Shown: positions 7,571 to 16,971, numbered from the stretch's first letter. The stretch: DNA of 64,000 nucleotides from Nonomuraea guangzhouensis (GCF_019396345.1 NZ_JAHKRM010000013.1:1-64000), one strand, 5' to 3'. Numbers and translations are program-made. The notes: generated by a model not told the origin, from the sequence alone.

Positions 7571-9768
7571 TCAGGATGCGGACCCGGTTGGTCGTGCTCC
7601 AGGTGATCGTGATGGCGGTGCTGGCGGTGCTCAGCCTGCGGCTGTGGCAGGTACAGGTGGTGCGGGGACAGGAGCTGGTCACCAGGGCCACGGAGACCAG
7701 GACGCGTTCGGTGATCGTGCCGGCCGTGCGCGGGCAGATACTCGACTCCTCCGGGCGGCCGCTGGTGCGCAACCAGACCTCGCTGGTCGTCTCGATCGAC
7801 CGGACCGGGCTGATCAGGATGCCCGAGCAGGGCGTTCCGGTCCTGCGCAAGCTCGGTGAGGTGCTGGGCGAGCCGGTCAAGCAACTGCAGAAGCGCATCA
7901 CGCCGTGCGGGCCCGGGGTGAGCAAGCCCTGCTGGACCGGCTCGCCGTACCAGCCGATCCCGGTGGAGGAGCGGGCGGACACCCGCGAGGCGCTGCAGAT
8001 CCTGGAGCGGCAGGAGGAGTTCCCCGGCGTCTCCGCCGAGGTGCAGTCCGTCAGGCAGTACCCCGGTGGCAAGGCCGGCGCGCAGATGCTCGGCTACCTG
8101 CAGCCGGTCACCGCGGCCGAGCTGGAGAAGCGCGAAGGGTTGAAGGCCGCCTTCTCCGGCGTCGATCTGGTCGGGCGCGACGGGCTCGAGTACATCTACG
8201 ACGACGAGTTGCGCGGCAAGGCCGGGCTGCGCCGGGTGCAGGTCGACAGGATGGGCAAGGCCATCGGGGTGGAGGAGCAGGTGGCGCCCATCAGTGGCGA
8301 CACGCTGGTCACCAGCATCGACGCCCGGGTGCAGACCCTGGCCGAGGAGGCGTTGCGGCACGCGATGAAGAACGCCCCCAAGGCGGACGGCGCCGCCGCG
8401 GTCGTGCTCGAACCCAAGACCGGGCGGGTGCTCGCGCTGGCCAGCGCGCCCGGCTACGACCCGGCCGTCTGGGCGGGCGGCATCTCGGACCGCGGCTACC
8501 AGCGGCTGCTGTCGGACTCCACGGGCAAGCCGCTGGTGTCGCGGGCGCTCAACGGGATGTTCGCGCCCGGCTCGACGTTCAAGGTGTCGTCGGTGACCTC
8601 GATGCTGCGGGCCGGATACCCGTTGAACGGCACCTACGACTGCCCGGGGGCGGTCATGGTGGGTGACCGGGCCTTCCACAACTTCCACGGCATCGGCCTC
8701 GGCACCATGAACCTGCACACCGCGCTGGTCAAGTCGTGCGACACGATCTTCTACACCGCGGGCTACGCCCAGTGGCTCAAGGACGGCGGGCTCAATCCCA
8801 AGAAGGCGCCGAAGGAGGTGTTCGCCAACACGGCCAGGGGGTTCGGGTTCGGCAAGCCGACGGGCATCGACCTGCCGGGCGAGTCGGCCGGGCGCATCCC
8901 CGACCGTGCCTGGAAGAAGAACATGTGGGCTCAGACCAGCGGCAACAGTTGCCGGCGCGCCAAGACCGGCTACCCGGAGGTGGCCGACAAGTCGCGGGCG
9001 GAGTTCCTCAAGCGGCTGGCCAACGAGAACTGCCTCGAAGGCTTCCTGCTGCGGGCGGGCGACTCGGCCAACTTCTCGATCGGCCAGGGCGACGTGCTGG
9101 TGACGCCGCTCCAGCTGGCCAGGGCGTACGCGGCGCTGGTCAGTGACGGGAAGCTGCGCAGCCCGCGCATCGGCTGGGCGACGGTCCGGCCCGATGGCGC
9201 GCTGGTCAGACGGATCGACGTGCCGGTGGTCGGCGAGTTGCCGCTGTCGAAGAAGGAACGCCTCTACATCAAGGACGCGCTCAGCGACGTGCCCTCCGAC
9301 GGCACCGCGGCGGGGGCGTTCGCCGGCTTCCCGATGGACAAGGTGCGGATCGGCGGTAAGACCGGCACCGCGGAAGTGTGGGGCAAGGAGGACACCTCCT
9401 GGTTCGCCTCGTTCGCGCCGACCAACGATCCGCGCTTCGTCGTGGTCGTGATGGTCTCGCAGGGCGGGATGGGTGCCTCCACCGCTGCGCCCGCCGCGCG
9501 GGAGATCTACGAGGGCATCTTCGGCTTCGGTAAACACGGCAAACCCGCGCTGCCCGGGGGCCGGCCGGTGTCCAAGCTGCCGAAGATCGCGGCCGACGGC
9601 ACAGTGGCTGATGGCACAGGGGCGGACGGCACCGTGACGGACGGCACGGTCACCGACGGCACGGTGGCGGGCAAGACGGGGACACGCACCACGGTGGTGG
9701 ACAGCACAGGGGAGGGCGGCACGGGCAAGGACACCAAGGGGGAGGGCGTCACGGAGGCAGGGGGATGA
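7567..9768 (+). CDS. mrdA: Penicillin-binding protein 2 (class B transpeptidase)
   Basis: A class B PBP that cross-links peptidoglycan with its partner glycosyltransferase RodA. The 733 residues have one N-terminal membrane helix (about 9-28), a PBP dimerisation domain (about 50-240) and a transpeptidase domain. The three active-site motifs are visible: STFK with nucleophile Ser336 and Lys339, SCD at 390-392 in place of the more usual SxN, and KTGT starting at Lys598. After residue 670 the chain ends in a low-complexity tail with repeated DGTV units and Thr/Gly, unusual for this family and probably extracellular. ATGA overlaps join it to mreD and rodA. Confidence 0.95.
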   Translation: MIRMRTRLVVLQVIVMAVLAVLSLRLWQVQVVRGQELVTRATETRTRSVIVPAVRGQILDSSGRPLVRNQTSLVVSIDRTGLIRMPEQGVPVLRKLGEVLGEPVKQLQKRITPCGPGVSKPCWTGSPYQPIPVEERADTREALQILERQEEFPGVSAEVQSVRQYPGGKAGAQMLGYLQPVTAAELEKREGLKAAFSGVDLVGRDGLEYIYDDELRGKAGLRRVQVDRMGKAIGVEEQVAPISGDTLVTSIDARVQTLAEEALRHAMKNAPKADGAAAVVLEPKTGRVLALASAPGYDPAVWAGGISDRGYQRLLSDSTGKPLVSRALNGMFAPGSTFKVSSVTSMLRAGYPLNGTYDCPGAVMVGDRAFHNFHGIGLGTMNLHTALVKSCDTIFYTAGYAQWLKDGGLNPKKAPKEVFANTARGFGFGKPTGIDLPGESAGRIPDRAWKKNMWAQTSGNSCRRAKTGYPEVADKSRAEFLKRLANENCLEGFLLRAGDSANFSIGQGDVLVTPLQLARAYAALVSDGKLRSPRIGWATVRPDGALVRRIDVPVVGELPLSKKERLYIKDALSDVPSDGTAAGAFAGFPMDKVRIGGKTGTAEVWGKEDTSWFASFAPTNDPRFVVVVMVSQGGMGASTAAPAAREIYEGIFGFGKHGKPALPGGRPVSKLPKIAADGTVADGTGADGTVTDGTVTDGTVAGKTGTRTTVVDSTGEGGTGKDTKGEGVTEAGG

Positions 9769-10931
9769 TGGACCGCACGCTGATGGGCGGGCGGCGCTCG
9801 TTCGCCCGGCGGGCGGTGGGCGCGCAGTCGGCCATGTGGCGGCTCGACGGGGTGATGCTGGTCGCGGTCGCCGCGCTCTGTGTGATCGGCACGCTGCTGG
9901 TCTGGTCCTCGACCCGCACCTGGGCGCCCGGCTCGACGGGACTGGTCAAGAAGCACCTGCTCAACGTCGTCATCGGGACGCTGCTGTGCTCGGCGGTGAC
10001 CGTGATCGACCATCGCGCGATACGGGCGTACGCGCCGCTGGCGTTCCTGCTCTCCCTGGCCGGGCTGGGGCTGGTGATCACGCCGCTGGGTGCGACGATC
10101 AACGGCTCGCACTCGTGGATCCTGCTGGGCGGCGGCTTCGCCGTGCAGCCGTCGGAGTTCGCCAAGCTCGGGCTGCTGCTCATCATCGCGATGCTGCTGG
10201 CCCAGCCCGGCGAGGGCAGCGATCGGCCGCGCGGGCTGGACGTCGGGTTCGCGCTGTTCGCCGCGGTGCTGACGATGGGGCTGGTGATGTTGCAGCCCGA
10301 CCTCGGCACCACGCTCGTGCTGGCCGTGATCACGGCCGCCGGGCTGGTGATCGCGGGAGTGCGCAAGAGGTGGATCATCCTGCTGACGCTGATCGCCGGA
10401 GCCGGGGTGTTCTGCGTGTTCGCGTTCCAGATGCTGGAGCCGTACCAGGTCGCGCGGTTCACCGCCTTTCTCGATCCGCGCGTCGATCCGCGCGGGGTCG
10501 GCTACAACAGCACGCAGTCGCTGATCGCCATCGGCTCGGGGCAGCTGTTCGGCAAGGGGTTGTTCGACGGCGGGCAGACGACCGGCCGGTTCGTGCCCGA
10601 GCAGCACACCGACTTCATCTTCACGGTCGCGGGAGAGGAGTTCGGGTTCCTCGGCTCGCTCACCGTGGTGCTGCTGCTCGGCGTGGTGCTGGTGCGCGGG
10701 CTGAGGATCGCGAGGCTGTGCGACGACAGGTTCGGCACGCTCGTGGCGGGGATGATCGTGTGCTGGCTGGCGTTCCAGACGTTCGTCAACATCGGCATGA
10801 CCATCGGCATCATGCCGATCACCGGGCTGCCGCTGCCGTTCGTCTCCTACGGCGGGACGGCCACGTTCGCGAATCTCATCTCGATCGGGCTGCTTCAGTC
10901 GATCAGAATCCGCGAACAGACGTTTAATTAG
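9765..10931 (+). CDS. rodA: Peptidoglycan glycosyltransferase RodA (SEDS family)
   Basis: A SEDS-family polytopic membrane glycosyltransferase that polymerises lipid II into glycan strands with PBP2 encoded directly upstream. The 388 residues give about ten transmembrane helices. Family signatures are visible: SWILLGGGFAVQPSEFAKL in the middle, LQPDLGTTLVL, the extracellular loop EQHTDFIFTVAGEEFGFLG, and the C-terminal GLPLPFVSYGGTA. ATG at 9765 overlaps the mrdA stop (ATGA). A second ATG follows immediately. The gene ends four bases before a small cysteine-containing gene. Confidence 0.96.
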   Translation: MMDRTLMGGRRSFARRAVGAQSAMWRLDGVMLVAVAALCVIGTLLVWSSTRTWAPGSTGLVKKHLLNVVIGTLLCSAVTVIDHRAIRAYAPLAFLLSLAGLGLVITPLGATINGSHSWILLGGGFAVQPSEFAKLGLLLIIAMLLAQPGEGSDRPRGLDVGFALFAAVLTMGLVMLQPDLGTTLVLAVITAAGLVIAGVRKRWIILLTLIAGAGVFCVFAFQMLEPYQVARFTAFLDPRVDPRGVGYNSTQSLIAIGSGQLFGKGLFDGGQTTGRFVPEQHTDFIFTVAGEEFGFLGSLTVVLLLGVVLVRGLRIARLCDDRFGTLVAGMIVCWLAFQTFVNIGMTIGIMPITGLPLPFVSYGGTATFANLISIGLLQSIRIREQTFN

Positions 10932-10935
10932 AAGT

Positions 10936-11115
10936 ATGTTTCTGGCCTACTGCGACGAGTGCGAGGAGCGCTTCCTCCTGCCCGCCAGCCATGTCACAGC
11001 CGTGCACAACCTCGCCAGCGGTGTCATCGCCGTGGAGCTGACCTGCTACGAGGGACATAAGATCATCGTTCTCAGCGGGAACGACATCGACATCCCTGGA
11101 CCTGCCACGGTCTGA
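10936..11115 (+). CDS. 59-residue cysteine protein, possible zinc ribbon
   Basis: A short gene of 59 codons placed four bases after the rodA stop. The predicted protein begins MFLAYCDECEERFLLP and has Cys6, Cys9, Cys37 and His41, an arrangement (CxxC then CxxxH) that could hold one zinc ion. The rest looks like a small beta-rich domain with an acidic end. The reading frame is clean, GC-biased in the third position like its neighbours, and lies between two conserved genes, which argues that it is real. I do not recognise a named family. Its placement suggests co-transcription with the elongation operon. Confidence 0.7.
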   Translation: MFLAYCDECEERFLLPASHVTAVHNLASGVIAVELTCYEGHKIIVLSGNDIDIPGPATV

Positions 11116-11135
11116 GCGCCGCTACCCTGGGTGCT

Positions 11136-13046
11136 ATGACTGTCGAGTCGATTTTCCCCCGCCTGGAAGCGCTGCTGCCCAAGGTGCAGAAGCCCATCCA
11201 GTATGTCGGGGGTGAGCTTAACTCGACCGTGAAGGACTGGGATGCCGCCGATGTGCGGTGGGCGCTCATGTATCCGGACGCGTACGAGGTCGGGCTGCCC
11301 AACCAGGGCGTCGCGATCCTCTACGAGATCCTCAACGAGTTGCCCGCCACGCTGGCCGAGCGGACCTATGCCGTCTGGCCCGACCTCGAGGCGCTGATGC
11401 GCGCCGAGGGCATACCGCAGTTCACCGTGGACGCCCATCGGCCGGTGCGCGCCTTCGACGTGCTCGGCCTGTCGTTCTCCACGGAGCTCGGCTACACCAA
11501 CATGCTCAACGCGCTCGACCTGGCGGGCATCCCGCTGCTGGCCGTCGATCGGGGCGACGACGATCCGATCGTGCTGGCGGGCGGCCACGCGGCCTTCAAC
11601 CCCGAGCCGATCGCCGACTTCCTCGACGCGGCCGTGCTCGGCGACGGCGAGCAGATCGCGATCGCCATCTCCGAGGTCATCCGCGAGTGGAAGGCCGAGG
11701 GCAGCCCCGGCGGGCGCGACGAGCTGCTCATGCGGCTGGCCGAGTCCGGCGGCGTCTACGTGCCGAAGTTCTACGACGTCGACTACCACCCCGACGGCCG
11801 CATCAAGCGGGTCGCGCCCAACAGGTCCGACGTCCCGTGGCGAGTGCACAAGCACACGGTCATGGACCTCGACGAGTGGCCCTATCCGAAGAAGCCGCTG
11901 GTCCCGCTGGCCGAGACCGTGCACGAGCGGTTCAGTGTGGAGATCTTCCGCGGCTGCACGCGCGGCTGCCGCTTCTGCCAGGCGGGCATGATCACCCGCC
12001 CGGTCCGCGAGCGGTCGATCACCACGATCGGCGCCATGGTCGAGAACGGCATCAAGGAGTCCGGCTTCAACGAGGTCGGCCTGCTGTCGCTGTCGTCCGC
12101 CGACCACTCCGAGATCGGCGAGGTGGCCAAGGGCCTGGCCGACCGCTACGAGGGCACCAACACCTCGCTGTCCCTGCCCTCGACCCGGGTCGACGCGTTC
12201 AACATCGATCTGGCCAACGAGTTCTCCAGGAACGGCCGGCGCTCCGGCCTGACCTTCGCCCCCGAGGGCGGGTCCGAGCGGATGCGCAGGGTGATCAACA
12301 AGATGGTCACCGAGGAAGACCTGATCCGCACCGTCACCACCGCCTACTCGCAGGGCTGGCGGCAGGTCAAGCTCTACTTCATGTGCGGGCTGCCCACCGA
12401 GACCGACGAGGACGTGCTCGGCATCGCCGACCTGGCCAAGAAGGTCATCAAGGCGGGTCGGGAGATCACCGGCTCGCGCGACATCCGGTGCACCGTCTCC
12501 ATCGGCGGATTCGTGCCCAAGCCGCACACGCCGTTCCAGTGGGCGAGCCAGGCCGACCACGAGACCGTCGACCGGCGGCTCAAGGCGCTGCGTGACTCGC
12601 TGCGCGGCGACAAGAATTACGGCCGGGCCATCGGCTTCCGCTACCACGACGGCAAGCCGTCGATCGTGGAGGGCCTGCTGTCGCGCGGCGACCGCCGGGT
12701 CGGCGCGGTGATCCGGGCCGTCTGGGAGGACGGCGGGCGCTTCGACGGCTGGAGCGAGCACTTCTCCTACGAGCGCTGGATGGCCTCGGCCGAGAAGGCC
12801 GGCGTCGACGTCGACTGGTACACCGTGCGAGAGCGCGAGGAGAACGAGGTCCTGCCGTGGGACCACCTCGACGCCGGGCTCGACCGCGAATGGCTCTGGC
12901 AGGACTGGCAGGAGGCCGTGTCCGGGACCGAGGTCGAGGACTGCCGCTGGACTCCGTGCTACGACTGCGGCGTCTGCCCGACCATGGGCACGGACATTCA
13001 GATCGGCCCGACAGGTAAGAAACTCCTTCCTCTCACGGTGGTCTAG
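11136..13046 (+). CDS. B12-binding-type radical SAM protein, TIGR03960 family
   Basis: A 636-residue radical SAM enzyme. An N-terminal region (about 30-200) resembles a cobalamin-binding-like domain, and the SAM-cluster motif CTRGCRFC places the three iron-sulfur cysteines at 274, 278 and 281. A second cysteine set near the C-terminus (603, 608, 611, 614) could carry another cluster. Length and sequence match the TIGR03960 family, which pairs with the TIGR03936/DUF2344 protein; here that gene follows. In other bacteria the two are often fused or adjacent to RNase E/G and rplU, as here. The substrate is unknown; the setting hints at a link to ribosome or tRNA metabolism, which is inference. 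Confidence 0.92.
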   Translation: MTVESIFPRLEALLPKVQKPIQYVGGELNSTVKDWDAADVRWALMYPDAYEVGLPNQGVAILYEILNELPATLAERTYAVWPDLEALMRAEGIPQFTVDAHRPVRAFDVLGLSFSTELGYTNMLNALDLAGIPLLAVDRGDDDPIVLAGGHAAFNPEPIADFLDAAVLGDGEQIAIAISEVIREWKAEGSPGGRDELLMRLAESGGVYVPKFYDVDYHPDGRIKRVAPNRSDVPWRVHKHTVMDLDEWPYPKKPLVPLAETVHERFSVEIFRGCTRGCRFCQAGMITRPVRERSITTIGAMVENGIKESGFNEVGLLSLSSADHSEIGEVAKGLADRYEGTNTSLSLPSTRVDAFNIDLANEFSRNGRRSGLTFAPEGGSERMRRVINKMVTEEDLIRTVTTAYSQGWRQVKLYFMCGLPTETDEDVLGIADLAKKVIKAGREITGSRDIRCTVSIGGFVPKPHTPFQWASQADHETVDRRLKALRDSLRGDKNYGRAIGFRYHDGKPSIVEGLLSRGDRRVGAVIRAVWEDGGRFDGWSEHFSYERWMASAEKAGVDVDWYTVREREENEVLPWDHLDAGLDREWLWQDWQEAVSGTEVEDCRWTPCYDCGVCPTMGTDIQIGPTGKKLLPLTVV

Positions 13047-13195
13047 GCGCGCTGAGTGCGCGGTCCGTGCCTGGCCGTACATGATCCGGGACGGTGCGGC
13101 TCCGGAGCGGCATATCCTGAGACGAAGGAACTCTTACACGGGAAGGACGACCAGCTCTGAAACCTGTTCCCGATGGGCCTCCGCCCGCGCCTACG

Positions 13196-13963
13196 GTGCA
13201 GCGCCTGCGTGTGCGCTACGCCAAGCGCGGACGCCTGCGCTTCACCAGCAGCCGCGACATCTCACGGGCCGTCGAGAGGGCGGTCCGCCGTTCCGGCATT
13301 CCGGTGGCTTTCAGTGCGGGCTTCTCACCCCATCCGAAGATCTCCTACGCGGGTGCGGTGCCGACCGGCGTCGCCAGCGAAGCCGAATATCTTGAGATCG
13401 GCGTCACGAAACCGTGCGAACCTGGACGGATACGTGATGACTTGGACGGCTCGCTGCCGCCCGGTCTCGACGTGCTCGACGTCGTAGAGGCCACCGTTGG
13501 TGGGCTGGCCGACCGCTTGGAGGCATCTGAGTGGGATGTGCGGTTGCCCGGCGCCGACTGGGAGCTCGCGGAGACGGCGGTGGCGAAATTCCTCGCCGCC
13601 GAGGCCGTGGAGGTCGAACGCCTGACCAAGAAGGGGCCCCGACGCTTCGACGCCCGGGAGGCGGTGTTGAGGCTCGAGGTGCCCGAGGGGACAGACAGAA
13701 CCGCAGCTCAGGTGCCCGGACAGTCGTGTGTCATACTGCGCATGGTTGTTCGGCACGTGATTCCTGCCGTACGACCCGACGATGTGCTCACAGGGCTACG
13801 CCTTGTGGCCGACTTCGCGCCGCCGGTTCCCCCCGAGGTGACCAGGCTGGCGCAGGGGCCGCTTGACGCCAGCACCGGTGCGCTTGCCGACCCGCTCGAC
13901 CTGGACCGCGACATTACGCGCGGCGGCGAGGCGGGTTCGGCGGGTGAGCACGTCGACGGTTAA
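13196..13963 (+). CDS. TIGR03936 / DUF2344 radical SAM-associated protein
   Basis: The partner of the preceding radical SAM protein; family function is unknown. From the GTG at 13196 it has 255 residues, starting with the conserved VQRLRVRYAKRGRLRF and RAVRRSGIPVAFSAGFSPHPKISY segments. Family members usually have about a dozen more residues ending in a proline-rich PPP run before this point, and the upstream frame does encode KPVPDGPPPAPT. The only possible initiator there is a CTG at 13157-13159 with GGAAGG at 13141-13146 in front, so the true start may be a rare CTG. The C-terminal 30 residues are low in conservation. Confidence 0.9.
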   Translation: MQRLRVRYAKRGRLRFTSSRDISRAVERAVRRSGIPVAFSAGFSPHPKISYAGAVPTGVASEAEYLEIGVTKPCEPGRIRDDLDGSLPPGLDVLDVVEATVGGLADRLEASEWDVRLPGADWELAETAVAKFLAAEAVEVERLTKKGPRRFDAREAVLRLEVPEGTDRTAAQVPGQSCVILRMVVRHVIPAVRPDDVLTGLRLVADFAPPVPPEVTRLAQGPLDASTGALADPLDLDRDITRGGEAGSAGEHVDG

Positions 13964-14013
13964 GGACGTGCCTTGCGTGAGCGGGGTACGACCGCTGACA
14001 GGACTTGGCGCCT

Positions 14014-14089
14014 GCGCCCCTACCGAGGGGCGCGGGCGGACAACGAGACACGAGAGCTCCTGCGCGGCGCGGCGACGCGCCCGGGAGCT
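14014..14089 (+). promoter_or_regulatory. Two strong stem-loops in the RNase E/G leader
   Basis: The 143-base leader before the RNase gene has a perfect eight-base stem GCGCCCCT/AGGGGCGC with an ACCG loop (14014-14033). A second, composite stem pairs AGCTCC (14055-14060) and GCGCG (14062-14066) with CGCGC (14076-14080) and GGAGCT (14084-14089). Neither is followed by a T-run, so they are not simple terminators. They could be part of leader-mediated control. Confidence 0.45.
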
Positions 14090-14106
14090 GACGGGAGAGC
14101 GCCCGC

Positions 14107-16914
14107 ATGCTCGAGAACGAGCCCCAGGGCGGGGCCAATGGCCCCGGCGGGGAGACAACTGAACAGCCCACGGTGACCAGGCGTCGCCGTTCCGCGAGCC
14201 GGCCGGCGGGACCGCCGCCCGAGCTGCCCGACGAGCCGTCGCCCACGATGACAGCAACGGTCCCGGCCGAGCCGGTGAGCCCGGTCGAGACCGCCGTGGC
14301 CCAGGCCGCGAATGACGTCGTGGCGCAGGCCACCGATGGCGCTGTGGCACAAGCTACCGATATCGCTGCCGAGGAGAAGCCCAAGAGGGCCACGAGGACT
14401 CGGTCGACGGCGACGACGACGCGCCGCCGTACGAGCAAGAAGGCCGTGGAGGCCGACGGCGAGGTCGCGGAGAGCGCGCAGGACACCAGCGGTGGGGTCC
14501 CTGAGAGCGTAACCGCCACCAGCGATGCGGTCGTGAGCACTCCAGAAGCGGCTGAGGGGGGCGAGCAGGCCGTCGAGGCCGCTCCCGCCAAGCGTCGCCG
14601 CACCCGCAAGAAGACAGAGCCTGAGGAGGCCGCTCAGAGCGTCGAGGCGGAGTCGGGGCGGTCCGCCGAGGTCGCGGCGGGCGCCGGTGAGGTGGCCGCC
14701 GAGCGGTCCGGCAGCGCCGACGCCGATGAGGACGTCATCGAGCTCCTGCCCGAGGACGAGCCGCTGGACGACGAGCCCGCCGGCGAGGACCTCGACGAGG
14801 ACGACCGGCCGAGTCTGCTGGCCGACCCGTTCGGCCTGTCCGCGCGGACGCAGCGCCAGCAGGGCACCGCGTTCCAGCGCCCGGCCGCCATCTTCGCGCC
14901 GCTGTTCCAGGCCCCGGACCCGACCCAGGCCAAGCCCGCCGCGACCCGGCGTCCCGAGCCACAGCCGCAGCCCGAGCCGCCGGCCCCCGAGCCCGAGGAG
15001 GCCGCGGAGGCGGTCACGGACGAGGAGGCCGACACCGCCGACGACGAGCAGGAGGAGGAGGGCGGCGGCCGCCGCCGCCGTCGCCGCCGTGGCGGAAGGG
15101 GCCGTGGCAAGGCGCGCGAGCGTGACGACTCCGACGAGGAGTCCGACGAGTCCGAGGACGAGCAGGGCGACGAGCCTCAGGAAGAAGAGGCGTCCAGCTC
15201 CCGCCGGCGGCGCCGGCGCAGGCGTCGCGGTGCCGACGACGGCGCCGAGCCCGCGGTCGACGACCCGCCCAACACCGTCGTGCGCATCCGCGCGCCCCGC
15301 ACGGGCCGCGCCGCCGCGCACGACGTCTCCGCCGACGGCGTGCAGAGCGTGCGCGGCTCCACCAGGCTCGAGGCCAAGAAGCAGCGCCGTCGTGAGGGCC
15401 GCGAGCTCGGCCGCCGGCGTCCGCCGATCATCACCGAGTCGGAGTTCCTGGCCAGGCGTGAGTCGGTCGACCGGATGATGGTGGTGCGTCGCCAGGGCGA
15501 CCGGACCCAGATCGCGGTGCTGGAGGACGGCGTGCTCGTCGAGCACTACGTCAACCGCGAGGCCAGCCAGTCCTACGTCGGCAACGTCTACCTCGGCAAG
15601 GTCCAGAACGTGCTGCCGTCGATGGAGGCAGCCTTCGTCGACATCGGCAAGGGCCGCAACGCCGTCCTGTACGCCGGCGAGGTCAACTTCGACACCGCGG
15701 GGCTGGAAGGCCAGCCCAAGCGCATCGAGGCGGCGCTGAAGTCCGGCCAGTCGGTGCTGGTGCAGGTCACCAAGGACCCGATCGGCCACAAGGGCGCCCG
15801 CCTGACGTCGCAGATCAGCCTGCCGGGCCGCTACCTGGTCTACGTGCCCGACGGCTCGATGACCGGCATCAGCCGCAAGCTGCCCGACAAGGAGCGCACC
15901 CGGCTCAAGAGCATCCTGAAGAAGGTCATGCCCGAGAACGCCGGCGTCATCGTGCGTACGGCCGCGGAGGGCGCTTCGGAGGACGAGCTGGCCCGCGACG
16001 TGGCCCGCCTGTCGGCGCAGTGGGAGAACATCCAGAAGAAGGCCAAGTCGGCCAGTCCGCCCGAGCTGCTCTCGGCGGAGCCGGACCTGACCGTCCGGGT
16101 GGTCCGCGACGTCTTCAACGAGGACTTCACCTCGCTGGTCGTGCAGGGCGAGGAGGCATGGCAGACGGTCGACGAGTACGTCAAGTACGTCGCGCCGCAC
16201 CTCGGCGAGCGCCTGGCCAAGTGGGACACCGAGCAGGGCGACGTGTTCGAGTCGTACCGGATCGACGAGCAGCTCAGCAAGGCGATGGACCGGAAGGTCT
16301 GGCTGCCCAGCGGCGGCTCGCTGGTGATCGACCGCACCGAGGCGATGAGCGTCGTCGACGTCAACACCGGCAAGTTCACCGGGCAGGGCGGCAACCTCGA
16401 AGAGACCGTCACCCGCAACAACCTGGAGGCGGCGGAGGAGATCGTCCGCCAGCTCAGGCTCCGCGACATCGGCGGCATCATCGTGATCGACTTCATCGAC
16501 ATGGTGCTGGAGTCCAACCGTGACCTGGTGCTGCGGCGGCTGCTGGAGTGCCTGGCGCGCGACAGGACCAAGCACCAGGTGGCTGAGGTGACTTCTCTGG
16601 GCCTGGTCCAGATGACGCGTAAGCGGGTCGGTCAGGGGCTGCTGGAGGCGTTCTCGACGCCGTGTGACTGCTGCAACGGGCGGGGTCTGATCGTCTCCAC
16701 GGAGCCGGTCGAGGCCAAGCCGGAGCCACGCGGCACCCAGGGCAAGATGGCCATCGAGAAGGCGGTCTCGGACAAGGTCTCCGCGGCCAAGGACTCGGGC
16801 AGCCGTGATACCGTGACCGATGCGCTTGAAGACGTCCCGGCTGAGGACGACCAGGCGGGTCAGACTTCCGGCAGGGGGCGGCGACGCTCCCGCCGAGCCA
16901 AGTCAGCCGAGTAG
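14107..16914 (+). CDS. rne: Ribonuclease E/G family endoribonuclease
   Basis: The main single-strand endoribonuclease for mRNA decay and rRNA/tRNA processing. Of 935 residues, the first 450 or so are disordered, rich in Glu, Ala and Arg with arginine clusters (RRRRRRRGGRGRG near 325 and a similar run near 365) that can bind RNA and protein partners. An S1 domain starts near 490 (GNVYLGKVQNVLP), the catalytic magnesium ligands are Asp751 (VDVNTGKFTG) and Asp795 (VIDFIDM), and the zinc-link is Cys853/Cys856 (CDCCNGRG). A short tail with basic residues follows. The catalytic core being C-terminal to a long extension is the usual actinobacterial layout. ATG 14107 is preceded by GGGAGAG. Confidence 0.95.
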   Translation: MLENEPQGGANGPGGETTEQPTVTRRRRSASRPAGPPPELPDEPSPTMTATVPAEPVSPVETAVAQAANDVVAQATDGAVAQATDIAAEEKPKRATRTRSTATTTRRRTSKKAVEADGEVAESAQDTSGGVPESVTATSDAVVSTPEAAEGGEQAVEAAPAKRRRTRKKTEPEEAAQSVEAESGRSAEVAAGAGEVAAERSGSADADEDVIELLPEDEPLDDEPAGEDLDEDDRPSLLADPFGLSARTQRQQGTAFQRPAAIFAPLFQAPDPTQAKPAATRRPEPQPQPEPPAPEPEEAAEAVTDEEADTADDEQEEEGGGRRRRRRRGGRGRGKARERDDSDEESDESEDEQGDEPQEEEASSSRRRRRRRRRGADDGAEPAVDDPPNTVVRIRAPRTGRAAAHDVSADGVQSVRGSTRLEAKKQRRREGRELGRRRPPIITESEFLARRESVDRMMVVRRQGDRTQIAVLEDGVLVEHYVNREASQSYVGNVYLGKVQNVLPSMEAAFVDIGKGRNAVLYAGEVNFDTAGLEGQPKRIEAALKSGQSVLVQVTKDPIGHKGARLTSQISLPGRYLVYVPDGSMTGISRKLPDKERTRLKSILKKVMPENAGVIVRTAAEGASEDELARDVARLSAQWENIQKKAKSASPPELLSAEPDLTVRVVRDVFNEDFTSLVVQGEEAWQTVDEYVKYVAPHLGERLAKWDTEQGDVFESYRIDEQLSKAMDRKVWLPSGGSLVIDRTEAMSVVDVNTGKFTGQGGNLEETVTRNNLEAAEEIVRQLRLRDIGGIIVIDFIDMVLESNRDLVLRRLLECLARDRTKHQVAEVTSLGLVQMTRKRVGQGLLEAFSTPCDCCNGRGLIVSTEPVEAKPEPRGTQGKMAIEKAVSDKVSAAKDSGSRDTVTDALEDVPAEDDQAGQTSGRGRRRSRRAKSAE

Positions 16915-16918
16915 CCAG

Positions 16919-16938
16919 GCGCTCCCGCAAGGGAGCGC
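16919..16938 (+). terminator. Hairpin after RNase E/G
   Basis: A perfect eight-base stem GCGCTCCC/GGGAGCGC closes a GCAA tetraloop four bases after the stop codon. There is no T-run, so it may be a weak terminator or an mRNA 3'-end stabiliser between rne and rplU. Confidence 0.5.
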
Positions 16939-16971
16939 TCCTCGGAGGACTACCCCGACGATCCGTCCGGT

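Noticed and set aside
7495..9537. Long minus-strand frame opposite mrdA
   Set aside because: The plus strand carries intact STFK, SCD and KTG motifs of PBP2; the reverse frame is a composition artefact.
14020..16575. 851-codon minus-strand frame opposite RNase E/G
   Set aside because: The plus-strand gene has S1, catalytic Asp and zinc motifs; the reverse product is Leu/Arg/Ala low-complexity without domains.
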